64,000 nt of DNA from Ganoderma boninense. Lineage: Eukaryota; Basidiomycota; Agaricomycetes; Polyporales; Polyporaceae. The stretch covers positions 1,922,001 through 1,986,000 of the forward strand of contig CM035307.1 in the NCBI GenBank assembly GCA_002900995.3. The letters are read 5' to 3'. The position numbers and the translations under genes are program-made. The notes beneath the pieces were generated by a model that was not told the DNA's origin, ran no database searches, and saw only the letters and a program-made list of their open reading frames with translations. This document shows, piece by piece, positions 35,542 to 47,852 of the stretch (position 1 is its first letter; each line of letters opens with the position of its first letter).

Positions 35542-37280
35542 CTACCGGTAAGTCTGGTATCCTCCTCCACCCGGTGGCCAGCCCTGCTGCCCACCGTATC
35601 CCCAGTTATTAGTTGCAGTCGCGGTGGTGGTAGTGCTGCTCTGACTGTAGATGCTGGCGGTGTCGCTAAACGTTGCCTGGTTGTATCCGTAGTTTGGCCT
35701 CGGGGACGCTACGGGCGCCGCCATGCCCATCGCCGGGTACTGTTGCTGGGCGGTGGGTCTGCGAGATTAAAAGGAGCGCGTTCCCAGTCAGCATGCGACC
35801 TCAGCGCCGGCAATAGACGCGATGACAACTCACTGTTCAGATTGCGTCTGTTTTCGCATGCGGGCGGGCACGTTGAAAGAGTAGTGTGCAGAAACAGCAT
35901 TGCTGGGAAGAGAGAGCCGAGGTCAGCATATTCGTCAACTCGTGCTGGTCCGCGCTCATCGCCTTACCTGTAAAATGAAGATGGATTCGCGGGGTGCGGG
36001 TCCTCCCCACGGGTGGGTAACGACGGCGTAGTAGGTTTCGCGTACGCCACCTGTGGGTTGAATGGGACGCGGGGCGCGTCGGGCTGTCCTGGAGGGTAAA
36101 ACGACATAGGTCGAGACTTCACCTGCACCTTGTCGTAGATGGAGGTCGACGACGGTATAGACTGATGGTGAGCGGCATGCGGGTGCGGCGCAGTTGATGA
36201 TGAGAGAGGTCGCTGAGGTAACGTTTGTGCGTGTGTAGGGTGCCTGTGCGCCACTGTTGGATGAGGATCTGGGTGTCCCTGGGATGCTTGGCTCGCAGCT
36301 GGGTCTGGAGTCGGTGGAGCTGGCACTGACGCAGCGGGCTGTACAGCAGGTGGAAGGGGGGCGAACGCAGGGGGCTCGGGAGAGCGAGTTGCAACGGGCT
36401 CTCCGGAAAAAGCAGGGGTACGCGATGTAGGAGGCGCGACCGGCTCTGGAGAGAATGCAGGAGGTTCAGGTGAAGGGGCCGGAGCTGGCCCTGGCGATGT
36501 TGAACCCCCCTCGTATGTCATAACGATAGTCTCGTATGGCGGCCCATCCAGCGATGGCCCGACGGGAGAGAACTCTGGTGGTGGAGTAGCCTCGCGATCT
36601 TCATCGGCACGGTTGAAAACAGTGAGCCCCCGCCGCAACACAGGTGGTCCTGTGCGGGAAGATGAGCCGCCAGCATGAGGTTGAAGATGATTTTGAGGAT
36701 GAGGGTCGAGGGGGGATGGCGGGGGGCTGCCTTCTCCCAGACCTGCCTCAGCGTACCAGGCCGGGCGCTCCTTTTGCGGCCGCATCTTCTTCTGAACGCG
36801 AAGCGGCTGGACTTGCTGCTGTGGGGACGAAGAAAGCACCGAAGACGACGAAGAGGATCCTACGTGCGAACCCGACCCGAAGCTTGAACCAGAAGCGGAA
36901 CTCGCAGAAGATGCGGGAGGGGGGTCTGAGGGCAGCGGCAGTGGCCTCTGCTTCTCCGGCGGATAGCTCGAATTGCGACTAGAACCTGGCGAAGGGCTGA
37001 AGGCAGGTGAGGCAGCAGCAAAACTTGAGCTTGCTCTGCGGTCCGAGTTCGAGGGTTGACGCGAGTGTCCGGCGGAGAGGGTGCTCATACCGTTCAGTGC
37101 GGCCTCGAAGAGAGCCTCGTCCCAGATCTCGAAACCATCGTCGTCGACGCGTGGCTGCGGGGGGTCGTGCGCACTCTGCTCGAGGATGTGAGATGTTTTC
37201 CGATCAAATTCGAACTGTGAGATTTCGTAGGACGGCGGCGGCGGGGAGGGGGGCGGATCGAATGCGGCAAGATCGCCCAT
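35542..37280 (-). CDS. Hypothetical proline/serine-rich protein
   Basis: Exons 37280-35968, 35902-35834 and 35758-35542 give 532 aa with consistent phases. The N-terminus (MGDLAAFDPPPSPPPPSYE, then FEIWDEALFEAALNGM) looks partly structured; the rest is disordered, Pro/Ser/Ala-rich, with poly-Pro and PxxP-type motifs and a Gly/Tyr/Gln-rich end (NNWGYGGQQGWPPGGGGYQT). A short conserved-looking block FNVPARMRKQTQSEQ falls in the 69-nt second exon. This composition suits a cytoskeletal or endocytic scaffold binding SH3 domains, but I do not recognise the family and assign no function. Confidence 0.65.
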
Positions 37281-37469
37281 GTTATCCGGTCGGCAACTTG
37301 CAGGTTCTCAGGAGCACAGGGATGGGGCTCGCAATAGGACGGGAGACGGTGTGAACGGTGCGCGGTGGAAAGGGGACCAGACAGTCGAAGGAGAGGGGTA
37401 CTTGAGCGCAGAAGGGACGCGAAGGGGCGGTATGCGGCGTAAATATTCCAATATTGGATTGGGACTGGG

Positions 37470-37881
37470 ATGGGCGAGATGGCATCTGCCACCAACATCG
37501 CCTCAGGCGCCATGCACACGCACATATTGCCCTTCCAGCACCATGACCGCTCCCCCGCTCCAGCCGGCATACCCATCCACATCCCGCCCCACAAGGCCGT
37601 GACTCAGACATCCGTCCGTCGCAATTTTCTGTCGCACTTCTCACTTACACGGCCAGCTTTCTGTTGTTTAGATGCAACCAACCGTCGTTGAGAACCGTAC
37701 GCGGGCATCTCGAGGCCTCCGCACCGCCGCACTCGCTAATCTCACCGCATTGAACCCTATCGTGAAGTACGTAAACGATTCGATCTTCGCTCCCCGGCCG
37801 GCGTATATCGAGTTAGGAATAGCTCCGTCTACAGCCAGAATCGCTGCATCTATTCGTACACGTACATGTACGTTATGCTAG
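37470..37881 (+). CDS. Possible small hypothetical protein, 112 aa
   Basis: Candidate exons 37470-37598 and 37672-37881 joined by a 73-nt intron with GTGACT donor and TTTAG acceptor after a pyrimidine tract. The start MGEMASATNIASGAMHTHIL runs into FQHHDRSPAPAGIPIHIPPH, and the second exon gives VENRTRASRGLRTAALANLT. It sits divergently from the proline-rich gene with 189 bp between starts. No domain recognised; coding status rests on open frame and splice logic only. Confidence 0.4.
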
Positions 37882-38039
37882 AGAGTGGTAGAAGGTGGTA
37901 TACCACGCTGCGCGAAAACCTGCTAACGGCGAGGTCCTGTGGAGTCCAGCTGACATCTCACAGACACATGGTCCAAGTGCTACAAGAGCGGAGACAGCTT
38001 TCATGACTTCGACTGTGCGGAAGGTCCGCACAGCCCAGC

Positions 38040-39839
38040 CTAGAGCTCGATCCCCTCGAGGTTTGTGCCCTGACGATGGATTAAGAAAGGGTGTTTTCTT
38101 GCGACAACGTGTCATAGCACTTACAAGTTTCGGCAGCCGCACAAACACATCCGTGCCTGACACATGTTGGGGTTTATCTCAGTAAGGATAGACTAAACAA
38201 TGCCATGGAGGCGCCCACCGTAACCATCCAAGCTGAAGAGCTCCAGGGAGCCGCCAAAGTATGTCGCATATATGTTGCTCATTGGCAGCCCCATGCCCAT
38301 CCTTGGATTAGGGTCCGCACAATCTGAGGGAATTTCTCCATGTACGTTCGTTTGGGGGCCGCTAACCTGCTCCGACACTGTTGCTGTCATGCCCCGGGTG
38401 CTGGAGCTGATAGTTCGCAATGCGCCAAGGCGAGCGTCCTCCAGCCGGGCCGCATTCCGCACATGCGAGAAAGAAAACAAATCCGAAGGCGTCTTGATCT
38501 CGGGCAAAAGAAGACCACCTCCTACAGCACAGTATGCATAGGTCACGAGGCCGACGTTTAATGAGCTGTCCAACAGGACTCACCTTGGTCAGAGATACGA
38601 ACGCAAACACTGTTGTCGCTGGCGACCACGGTAGCACGTACAGGTGGCAGAACATCGGCTGTTGCATGTTTGAGGCGTGTTGATCTAAACGCCTAGTGGG
38701 ATGTGAGCGATCACAACACCAACAGGTCGAAAACGTCACTGCTTCACATTTTTCAGGAGCTCGAATATGATGTACCTGCCATAAGTCAGATAGACTCTTC
38801 CGGACAATATCTCGAAGAGAACCCACTCAAGATGTTCTCGGATATATGCAAACGTTGTCTTCACATGGCCGTCGATGATCACCGTTGGCCATGGGGCAGT
38901 ACTCATAGGTCCGCTCAGCGGGTCCTCTCCGAGGCGATATGGCCGGTGCTGGAGGTACTTGGCGCACCTCTCAATGCACTCATTCACCTCTAGCGCCGTG
39001 TCGATAATGCCCACATTCGCTCCAGCGTGCGTCTCTTCCCCTGAATTTACTTGCCGAGTAAGAGCGTTGTGGTGCTCCGCGAGCACGCGACGCGATATTC
39101 GCGAGACGAGCATTCTCCGCATGAAGGAGTCCAGACGATCGGGAAGAAGATAAGGCGACGACAACGACAACCCCAGAGAAAGATTTGGAATAACAGTTTT
39201 ACTGGGGGAAATCCGCACTCAACGCACGCCTTCTCAGAGTAGTAAGGATGACTTACTGGGCTTTCAGCAAATTCGTCACAAATTCGCAGAACGCGTTGTT
39301 CTCTTCAAGCGTATGTATTTGAGGATATCGCCGGAACCTGCTCTGTAGGTTACGCGACTCTGCAACATTTCGAAACGGAGGGCATACTTGTCGAACGCAT
39401 CCCAATAAAGCTACGAAAACCATGCTAAGCTTCCTCGCTCATCATGTAGGAATGTCTAGAGTACACACCTCGTACACTTTCGCAACGCCTTCTTGTGTCA
39501 CAACGACATAGGGGAGCGCTTGCATGTCCCGAAGCCGATGTGCGATGCGAATAGGCAGTTCTGTCCGCACATAGTTCGCGCTCTACTCAGAGTCCGAGGA
39601 CAAGAATGCTCTTGAGGACATGTGGGCGGCGAAAGCAAGAAATTCGTACCTTGATGAGCCGCTCTTCGTTCATAGACTTCCCAACGAATACCTGTATACA
39701 TGATCCATCCTACTGTCTCTGTTGCATCCGTTCGCGCACCTACCAGCTGCCGCAGCGTCAATCTTGTCGCTGGCTTCGATGCATACGCTTCGAGATGTCG
39801 ATTCTGGTAAAAATGGACAGCTGTGGAGATGCGCGGCAT
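38040..39839 (-). CDS. Mitochondrial pyruvate/branched-chain dehydrogenase kinase (PDK/BCKDK family)
   Basis: Phosphorylates and switches off a mitochondrial 2-oxo-acid dehydrogenase E1. Eleven exons (39839-39744, 39691-39650, 39582-39469, 39410-39388, 39337-39257, 39201-38827, 38775-38748, 38692-38584, 38521-38219, 38156-38125, 38069-38040) give 410 aa, the usual length. Seen: YASKPATRLTLRQL, SANYVRTELPIRIAHRLRDM, RRMLVSRISRRVLAEHH, then the GHKL-type ATP site: N box EYIIFELLKNAF, G1 box VRISDQGGG, and GMGLPMSNIYATYFGGSLEL, ending LPKLGTNLEGIEL. The N-terminal mitochondrial targeting sequence is short, so an upstream start is possible. Exons of 23 and 28 nt are needed to keep frame and homology. 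Confidence 0.9.
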
Positions 39840-40727
39840 GCTGTCCGGATGTGGCGAGTCATGCGAATGTGAGGAGGGCCGAGCTAGGGCGAGTGGGAAA
39901 GTGTGCCGTGCAATAGTTTTTGAACACGTTCTGCCAGCGAGCTGCACAGCGTGCGACTGGAGAGGTGGCCATGTCATGAGGTCAAGAAATAGAGGAGACA
40001 AGGAAACGAGCGGGAGTATGGGTGGTGGAGAACGGACGCATTGATTCACGCTGCTCGCGAAGACACACTCGACCCCGCATCGCGCCTTTGCCCTTCCTGT
40101 CTGGGCAGGCCGATTAAGCTCTCGGCTATATCCGCAACTTCACGTTACGTAACTCTGGGTTCCTTGAAGCTCAAGCTACTGTATGTAAGATCAGATAAGC
40201 CAGGCCTCGTATAGGAGCATCGGCGTCTTGTTGTTTCAGGACATCCGTGTGATTCATCACCGTGACGCGTCCACTGTGAGTGTCCGCACCGTAGTAAGGT
40301 CTCCTTAGCCATATACTCTGTCATTTTGTCTCACACGATTCAGTGTAGTATTGCGCGAATTTACAAGGCAAGTACAATCTAGCTACGATCCACGTGCGTT
40401 CAAGGCGACCTATGGTTGGGAGGAATGTGCAGCCATAACAGCCTATCCATGCTGCCAGCTAGAAGCCTTAGCCATCCGACCGCTTCAATGCACATATATG
40501 ACGGTGTTAAGCCAACAAACTAGTCGATATGGATATCACATGGTCAGGTCCGCGTTTACTCATTCGGCAGTACAGGATCTCACCGCTCGGACCCATCTTA
40601 TCGATATCATGACACACTTACGAAGCTAGCTGCACTCTTCGAGATGCATAGGACCGACGATGCGCTGATAAACATCACATAGAATACGTACATACAAACA
40701 TCTGCTTCACTACGCAACATTCATTGT
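39840..40727. other. Intergenic region between PDK-type kinase and CipC
   Basis: 888 bp: promoter of the mitochondrial kinase and 3' flank of CipC. No supported gene, repeat or RNA. Confidence 0.5.
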
Positions 40728-41215
40728 TCAGTAGTTGTCAACGGTAACAAACTCCTCGACCTTCTCCTGAGAGTGAGCTTTGGCCCTCTCCTTGTCGATG
40801 AAGTCGAGCTGCAGGGATGATGTGAGCGAGGACATTTCTAATGGAGGAGTAAAGAGATACGTACGCCCTTGGTCTCGACCATGCGATCAATGAACGCGCC
40901 AGCGAAGCCAGCCATGAGCTCCTTAGCCTTGGCATGGCTATCGGGCTTGCCGTTCTTCGCGACGTGGTCCTCGTAGGCCTTGGCGGCCTAGTGAAGCGAG
41001 GTCAGTCTGGAAGGGGAATGGCGGGGGATCGGCGACGGACCTCGTAGGACGCAGCGGCGGCAATGAGCTCGTGGGAGAGCTCAGCCTTGTGGGGAGCGTT
41101 GGTGACCTAGATAGCAGGATGGGGTTAGACAGAGGCCAAGACGGATGAATGGGGCGGGGAAACGGACCTGCTCGTAGGCCTGGGCCTCGTCAGACTCGTG
41201 GTGGAAGAAACCCAT
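40728..41215 (-). CDS. CipC-like stress protein (DUF3759)
   Basis: Small soluble protein first known in Aspergillus as induced by concanamycin; biochemical role unknown. It is often strongly expressed in wood-decay fungi under xenobiotic or interaction stress. Exons 41215-41168, 41106-41041, 40987-40865 and 40808-40728 give 105 aa, the family length. Seen: MGFFHHESDEAQAYEQ, the signature HKAELSHELIAAAASYEAAK, YEDHVAKNGKPDSHAKAKEL, and FAGAFIDRMVETKGLDFIDK. No signal peptide. CCCCT/AGGGG elements upstream (41297-41301, 41597-41601) resemble stress-response elements. Confidence 0.93.
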
Positions 41216-41296
41216 TGTGTCGTAAGTGGTGGTGGTGGTGGATGTGGTGTAGTATATGCAAGGGTGAGTACGGGACTGGAGGATGTTGGAGCTGGG

Positions 41297-41301
41297 AGGG
41301 G
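41297..41301. promoter_or_regulatory. Possible stress-response element (AGGGG) upstream of CipC
   Basis: AGGGG on +, 82 bp upstream of the CipC start. Matches the core bound by fungal Msn2/4-type zinc fingers. Five bases occur often by chance, so this is weak. Confidence 0.25.
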
Positions 41302-41596
41302 AGAGCTTAAGTAGAGCAGGGAGAGAGGCGTGATGTCACGCCCTAATAATAGGAATTGGGAGGGTTGCGACGGGGGTCGAAATGGATGCGCATCTCCAGG
41401 GAAAGCTCCGCTCGATCATCATGGGAAGGCCCTGCACTTATCGATCGAGGGCGCCCGCGCAGCCGTCCGCAGAATCTCCTCTCCTCGCGCGTTCTGGGCA
41501 GAGAACACCGTATCGCATTCCGGGGCTTCCACCGGCCAGGCCTCTCCTGCGACCGCAGAGCCTGATTGCGACAGGCGGTACCCCATGTTCTGACCC

Positions 41597-41601
41597 CCCC
41601 T
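41597..41601. promoter_or_regulatory. Possible stress-response element (CCCCT) upstream of CipC
   Basis: CCCCT on + (AGGGG on the CipC strand), about 380 bp upstream of the start, at the end of a run of seven C. Weak evidence alone. Confidence 0.2.
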
Positions 41602-42631
41602 TTTAGCATGAGCGAAACCACGTATAGTCTCATACCAAGACCGTCCGCGTTCCGTTCACGTGCGAGGGGTTTGGTACGAACCTAAAACCACGTACGCGAA
41701 ACGACCACCTCTTCTGACCGGCGGGGCCTTCGACCACAGCACTCCCAATCGATCGGCGCGCGGCCACCATATCCTCCACAATACTTATAGGACCTGTACC
41801 GCCTCATACCTCCTCATCGTGCAACGGCGGACCTATCATGACGCTTCCCGTGCTGGCAGATGGCGACGATGGCGCAGTCCTGAATCTCTCGATGGCTCAG
41901 CTAGGCTCAGCTCCCATCCCCGCTCAGCCTCCGGAGCATGCAAGGCTCCGTGCCTCGATACGGGATGTGTCTGTTGTCCATGCGCCGTCACCGCCATACT
42001 CAATACTTCAACGGCAAACCGCGCAGATTGGAGTTGCGCCACTGGTACCGTCCAGAAAGAATGTATGCCGATGCGCTATCAGCTGGGATGGCGTGCGACA
42101 TGTTACGATGAAATCGGTCACCGGTCCTAAGGCCCAAAGCATTAAACATCAGCTTCAGCAGGGGTGAATATGACGACATCCGGATGGGTTCTCACCATCC
42201 ACTCGAATGCGATCCTCCGGCCCGATAGAGAGCAGCGCTGATGACGCAAACACAAGATGTGTGTAGAAGTACAGATAGTGTATGGATACACACAGCCTGA
42301 ACGTGGGCGGGTTTTGACGGCATGAACGATTCCTATGTGCGCTGCGGGGTCTGCCATCGAGAGGCAAACCAATTGCACACTCAGTACAACATGAACGGGG
42401 TCCTTGAAAGAAGTGTAATTGCTCGGAAGCTAGTCGAAAAGAGGAGCCTTCAGGTTAGATGATAGGAGAAGACAGTAAGAGAGACACGTTGGGAGAGGTA
42501 CGAGCTGTCTATCGTGAGGCGAATGGCGGTCGTGAACGAAGAGGTCAATTTCGAAAACTGGGCGAAGAGGGCCGCAGCCGGCGGCTCACGGAGCGGAATT
42601 GAAGCGCCAGACCCCGGAGCTAGTGGGCCGG

Positions 42632-42639
42632 TGACGTCA
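42632..42639. promoter_or_regulatory. Perfect CRE palindrome TGACGTCA
   Basis: Eight-base palindrome, the consensus for ATF/CREB-type bZIP dimers, 145 bp upstream of the lipase start codon. Inferred regulatory site; not tested. Confidence 0.4.
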
Positions 42640-42783
42640 CGGGACCGTGGGCGTCTGGGGAACGGCGAGCAGGACGTCGGTTTCGTCTTGCAAAGCTTCC
42701 TTCCGAACAACACACTCCCAACCACTGTCATAGTCCCGCCACTCTCTTCTTCATCATAAGACTCTCTGGATACCACTGTCCAA

Positions 42784-45700
42784 ATGTCGCGATACGGACG
42801 GAGTCGCCCGGGGTCGGCTCTGAATGGAGATATATCCCCACTTGATGCGGAGTATGTGGATGAGAGGTAAGTGTCCTGTGTCCTGTGGCTTGTGGGCGTT
42901 GAGTGTGATGAGGAACGGTATGCAGACACATGCAGCAATTCGAGGATGCTCTCAAAGCCGACGATAACGCCATGCTGAGCGATTTCACGGAAGCTCCAAA
43001 CAGTCCAGTTGTTGGACCCCAGCAACTTGTCCTCCCACACTCCGGACAACGCGTTCTCAAGGTGTCTGCGTTGTCAGACTTCGCGCCAGTGAATGTGAAA
43101 GTTCGAAAGTGCGTCGTTAATTCAGCCGGAGCACGCATTTAGTCAACCATTGGGTAAAGGAGGAAACGTCCCCCACGACCTCCCCACATGGGGAGCGAAT
43201 GGCTTTACATTACCCTTCGGTGGCCTCTCCTGGTATGCCATTCCTCCTAACTCTTGATAAATCCATGATAACTTTCAGCCGCCAGGGTCTCATATTTTTA
43301 TTCATCGCTTTTCAATTTGGGGCGTACATCGTAATCCGACAACTGGTTAACGCCAAAGAGTGGCTCTCCGCATGTGCGCACGTTGTGCTCTGTTTTTTTG
43401 TCGTATCTGACGTTTTCAACGAAGGGCGTGGTCGCAGAGGGGTTCTGCGAAAACGCTTGCGCAACGCTCAGACATACCAAGTAAGTTTATGCTCACATTT
43501 GGGAGCGCCTTGCTTACTCGCATCGAAGGAGTGGAAAGACGCCGCCCTAGCGTTAGATCAATACATGCATTTCGATGAGTGGAAAACGATCGACGAGGAT
43601 ATGTACTATGATTGGAAACTCGTAGGAAAGGTGAGTATCATCAGGTTGGAATCTCGTGGGTTGACTTTCCTGAGCGTCAGCTTACAGGTCCGAAGGTCGC
43701 TAAGGGTCTTTCGCGAGAAGAATGACGCCCGCGGGGTGTTGGGGGTGCTAGAAACCTGTATTAGAAACAATTTCTCTGGAGTGGAGTCCGCGAGGTAAAT
43801 CATCACTGACGAGTTAAGAGGACCTCAGCTAACGAGGTATGAGCAGGCTCTATAGCGAGGTCAGGGATCAGAGATAGTCAATAGGAACGTCAATTCACGG
43901 TAGTTGCAGACATTCTATGGATCGAAGACGCTCATCGAAGGTACGCATGTACACCGCTAGTCATCTATCATGTTATAAAATTTCGGTTATCAGCTTACAT
44001 CGACGAGGTCGAGAAGGCGATAGAATATATACGAGAAACTCCAGACATCTCGAACGAAGAGAAGAAGAGATTCTTCAAGAGCGCGAACACTAACCTGGGA
44101 ACGTCGGCCTTATGCCTCTCTGGTGGTGCATCATTTGGATATTGTGTGCATTCCTGTTTTCTCTCTCTCTTTTGGTTGAAGCTCTGTTCATCCTATTTCA
44201 GATCACTTTGGCGTCGTGAAGGCATTCATCGATCAGAATCTGCTACCTCGTGTCATCTCAGGGACATCTGCCGGCGGTCTTGTGGCGGCACTCATCTGTA
44301 CCAATACCGATGAGGAGCTCAAGGAACTCCTTGTTCCCGAGCTGGCAAACCGCATTACTGCATGCGAAGAACCATTTAAAGTATGGTTCAGGAGGTTTTG
44401 GCTTACTGGAGCAAGGTTCGACAGCGCAGCTTGGGCAAGAAAGGTGAGGAAAGGCGGAGCACACACATGCTAAAGAATTTCGGGGCATATATTGACATCT
44501 GTTCCCGCTGTCTGTAGGCATGCTTCTTTACACGAGGCTCGATGACATTCAGGGAAGCCTACTTGCGGACCGGGCGTATACTGAATGTCTCGGTAATCCC
44601 AGCGGAACGCCATTCGTGAGTGGTCGATATATTGAGCTTCAGTTGACATTCGAAATTACTTGCATCACCTAGTCCAACGAAGTTGTTGAACTACATCACC
44701 GCACCGGACACTGTCATCTGGAGCGCACTGCTCGCATCTGCGGCGGTACCCGGTATCCTGAACCCCGTGGTTCTGATGCAGAAGACGCGAGACGGCACCA
44801 TCATTCCATGGAACTGGGGTAGCAAGTTCAAGGATGGATCCTTGAGGTACACCTTGTCCAGAACGAGAGTGCGCGCCACACTGATTCGCTCCGATAGGGT
44901 CGACATACCAGTGCAAGCGCTGAACTTGTACTTCAATGGTACGGCATGACTTCGGAATCAGAACCATCGAACACGAACTCATTGTTCCCCAGTCACACAT
45001 CCCATTGTCTCCCAGGCCAACCCTCACGTACACCTGTTCTTCTTCGCTCCTCAGGGCTCGGCGGGTAAACCTGTCGCCCACAGCAAAGGGAAAGGTGCGG
45101 TGTCTCGGCATGCGGTTGCTCGCATCTACTCAATTCGTTCAGGATGGAGAGGGAACTTTCTCCTCTCCGCCGCAGAGCAGTGGCTGAAGCTTGAGCTAAC
45201 AAAGAACTTCAAGGTTTGGACCCAGTTTGTTGGTATCGCAGTAAGAAGCTGAGTAGTCGCCGACACAGTTGATTCGTGATTTGGATCTGCTTCCCCAACT
45301 GCTAGGGCAAGATTGGTCGAGTGTGTTTCTACAGAGATTTGAAGGTTCCGTAACGTGAGGGCCTTTCGCTCGTGCGCAGCATAAAAGATTCACCTCATTG
45401 TCAGGATCTGGCCTCGGACACGGTTGATGGTGAGCTTTTATCTCGTGTCCTTATCCCGGTTCTTACCCGTCGGCCTTTAGGACTGGTTTCGCATCCTGAG
45501 CGACCCTGATCCCATGGAGTTGGAGAGAATGATGCGAATAGGACAGCTTGTGACATGGCCGAAGGTGCGGACGTATTTCCATGGTAGCTTTATGCTGCGA
45601 TCAGCCACTCAAGCCTACTAATGGCATTTCATAGCTGCATATGATTGAGAATCGATGCAGGTTGGAGCGCCAGATATTCCTAGGTAGGCAGAGCGTCCGT

Positions 45701-46423
45701 AAGGCGCTGCAAGGCGGTAGCAACGATCGCGTCACTGCAAAAGCAGAGTCCATGTCTCTTGGGCCAGTCCCTCGGCCACCCACCGGCACGCAACTTCCCC
45801 GTCTCGCGGTGCCACCATTGACCAGTCTAGCGCCTACAGAAGACCCACTGCCCATGGATACGGATGCCGAAGCACTGATGCTGAATGGCGATAGCAAGTC
45901 GTCGTCTTCACCGCCGGCGCCACAGAGACGCAGCTCGCGGCATGACCTCGCAGACCAGAGCCTCGGTCGGCCTCAGCCCCGGCGGCGACGCAGCCGTGCG
46001 TCATTCAGCCTTTTCCGAGATCCCGATGGCGACTATGGCGGCGCGACACCAGACCCGCCACCACACTCGGCGAGTGATGACCCCGACGGATATTCCGTGC
46101 AGCACGAGCGGCAGAACTCGAGCCAGCCGTCTCAGTCGCACGGCGGGAACATCCTGCGCCGACTGAGTAGGACGTCGTTGCGTGCAGCATTCAACACGCT
46201 ACGGCGGCCGAACCCGCCAACTGTAACGTCGGCGCACTCCAAGCGGGCATCGGTGGACCTGGAGCAGACGTGGTCGGAGGACAGCTCGACGGACGACGAT
46301 GACCTGTCAATGCTGTCAAGGCGGCGAAGCAGTCGATATCCGTCCGTGCTGGAGCTGCAGACGGCGCTACAGCGACAGCTGTCCTCGGACGAGGACGACG
46401 GGGGCCAGGTTGACGAGGGCTGA
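42784..46423 (+). CDS. Patatin-domain triacylglycerol lipase (Tgl3/4/5-SDP1 type)
   Basis: Lipid-droplet lipase/acyltransferase that mobilises stored triacylglycerol. Many short introns; exon 1 is 42784-42866 and the last exon runs to 46423. Seen: a short N-terminus (MSRYGRSRPGSALNGDISPL); hydrophobic segment LLGLIFLFIAFQFGAYIVIR; the DUF3336-like region (AQTYQEWKDAALALDQYMHF, RVFREKNDARGVLGVLETCI); the patatin core with oxyanion loop CLSGGASFGYYHFGVVK, nucleophile serine in SGTSAGGLVAAL, and the dyad Asp in FKDGSL; then ILSDPDPMELERMMRIGQLV. The C-terminal 250 residues are disordered, Ser/Arg-rich, ending DEDDGGQVDEG, a likely phospho-regulated tail. Catalytic Ser and Asp are both present. 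Confidence 0.9.
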
Positions 46424-46750
46424 GCGGCTTCCCTGGACGATCGTAGTTGGCTCGCTGTTGCACTTTAGCTCGCTGTGACGGTAGATTGTGTGTAAGGACA
46501 TGCGAGGCTTAGCTTAAAGCTGGTTTGGTGTCGCTTATCAGCTGCGTGGGGTTTCTGCTCTTTGAGTGCGGTGGGCATCCATTCTTCGGTTGGGAGCTGG
46601 TGGAAGTACTACTTGTGCTGCTGGAGTAGACGCCCAGTGATCGGTAGCGCTGAGCCTGCGTGTGGGCGTCTGGCAAAGGTCTGCTGAATACCACCACACC
46701 TCTTGCCCCTCGCCCTTGTCTGATCCCCTTCGCCTTGCTTCCTATCCACA
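46424..46750. other. Intergenic region lipase / PUB-domain gene 1
   Basis: 327 bp, tandem orientation. Nothing specific seen. Confidence 0.4.
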
Positions 46751-47852
46751 ATGACCGACCACGCCCATGTACACCCTCAACTTGTGCAGGAACACTCTGA
46801 TGCCCCGCAAGCGCAAGCACGAGGCTCTCGACCCGATCACGACGCAGTGGCTGCTGCCATCGAGCGTAGATTGCAGGAGGAGCGGGAGAGGACAGCTGCA
46901 GCTGCAGCTGCATCGTCAAATGCGAACTTTGACGGCAACCATGAGAGGCGGCAGGAGTTTAGGAGGATGATTGATCCCGGTATCCTGCGACCAAACCCCC
47001 GGCATATCGCCCTTGAGTCTCTCCAAGTACATTCATTCCTCGTGAGATCCACGAATTCAAATCGATAACATCTCGCTTGTTCTATCCGTAGACGCTATTG
47101 AAACTTGCGGAGAATATACTCGCGCATCCGGAGGACGCTAAGTATCAGAAGTTCAAACCGACGAACACGACGATCAACCGCCTGCTAGTCGAGCCGAGGG
47201 GCACACTGGAGTATGCAGTCGCGGTGAGTTGCGTAACGTCGTCGTTCTTGGCAGACGTGTACTTAGGGCACGATAGATCGGGTTCGCGCCACAGGTGCGT
47301 AGGGTGAACCTCAGCCATGGGAGAGCAGGCGGTTGACCTCTCCGAGCGCTGGGCAGGTGGAGAACTTCCAGCCGTTCTATGTATTCAATAAGCGACGCAT
47401 GAACGATCTCAAGATCGGTGCGGCGATGATCAAGGAGGCGTTGGACCGCGAACTTCCCAAGGAGGAGCAGGCCGCGCGGAAGCGAGCTGAGGAGAAGGCC
47501 GCGCATGAGGCTGCCGTAGCAAAGGTACCGTGCTCGAGCATGGGCGGATAGGTTCGATACTGATGCACGTGTGCTACAGGTCAAGCAGGCCTTCTATGAC
47601 GACAGGAAGGGCCGGGCCATCACTGACGAGCGAGAACGATTGGCACGGGCTGCTACTGCAGCAAGGCGTGCTGCAGGGGGTATGTCCCCAGAGCCCGAGG
47701 TGGCAGATTATCGTCCAAAGAAGATGCCCGGCTCTGGGCACACGTTGTCCGGTGACGTTGTTGAGGCAGATGAGGGAAGCGATGACGAGAGCGGCCCTGC
47801 CGCAGTCCCTCACACCGTGAGAGAAGATGAGGAGGAAGACGAAGAGGAATAG
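46751..47852 (+). CDS. PUB-domain protein 1
   Basis: PUB domains bind the C-terminal tail of the AAA ATPase Cdc48/p97 and link it to cofactors. Exons 46751-47026, 47092-47223, 47277-47294, 47357-47524 and 47580-47852 give 288 aa. Seen: basic coiled N-terminus (VAAAIERRLQEERERTAAAA); PUB core LLKLAENILAHPEDAKYQKF, NTTINRLLVEPRGTLEYAVA, then IGFAPQ from an 18-nt microexon, VENFQPFYVFNKRRMNDLKI; a charged helix (RKRAEEKAAHEAAVAK); and an acidic tail. No glycanase or UBX domain is attached, so it looks like a stand-alone adaptor. It lies just upstream of a diverged paralogue in the same orientation. Confidence 0.8.

Larger units (their letters stand above)
41216..42783. other. Divergent intergenic region CipC / patatin-type lipase
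   Basis: 1.57 kb between two divergent start codons. Overlapping short ORFs at 41330-41640 and 41660-42170 have no domain or splice support. It contains the candidate stress elements near CipC and a perfect CRE palindrome near the lipase gene. Confidence 0.5.

Noticed and set aside
38776..38826. Non-canonical AT-AG (U12-like) intron in the mitochondrial kinase
   Set aside because: A standard intron with a GTGGGT donor and GGCAG acceptor gives the correct EYIIFELLKN reading.
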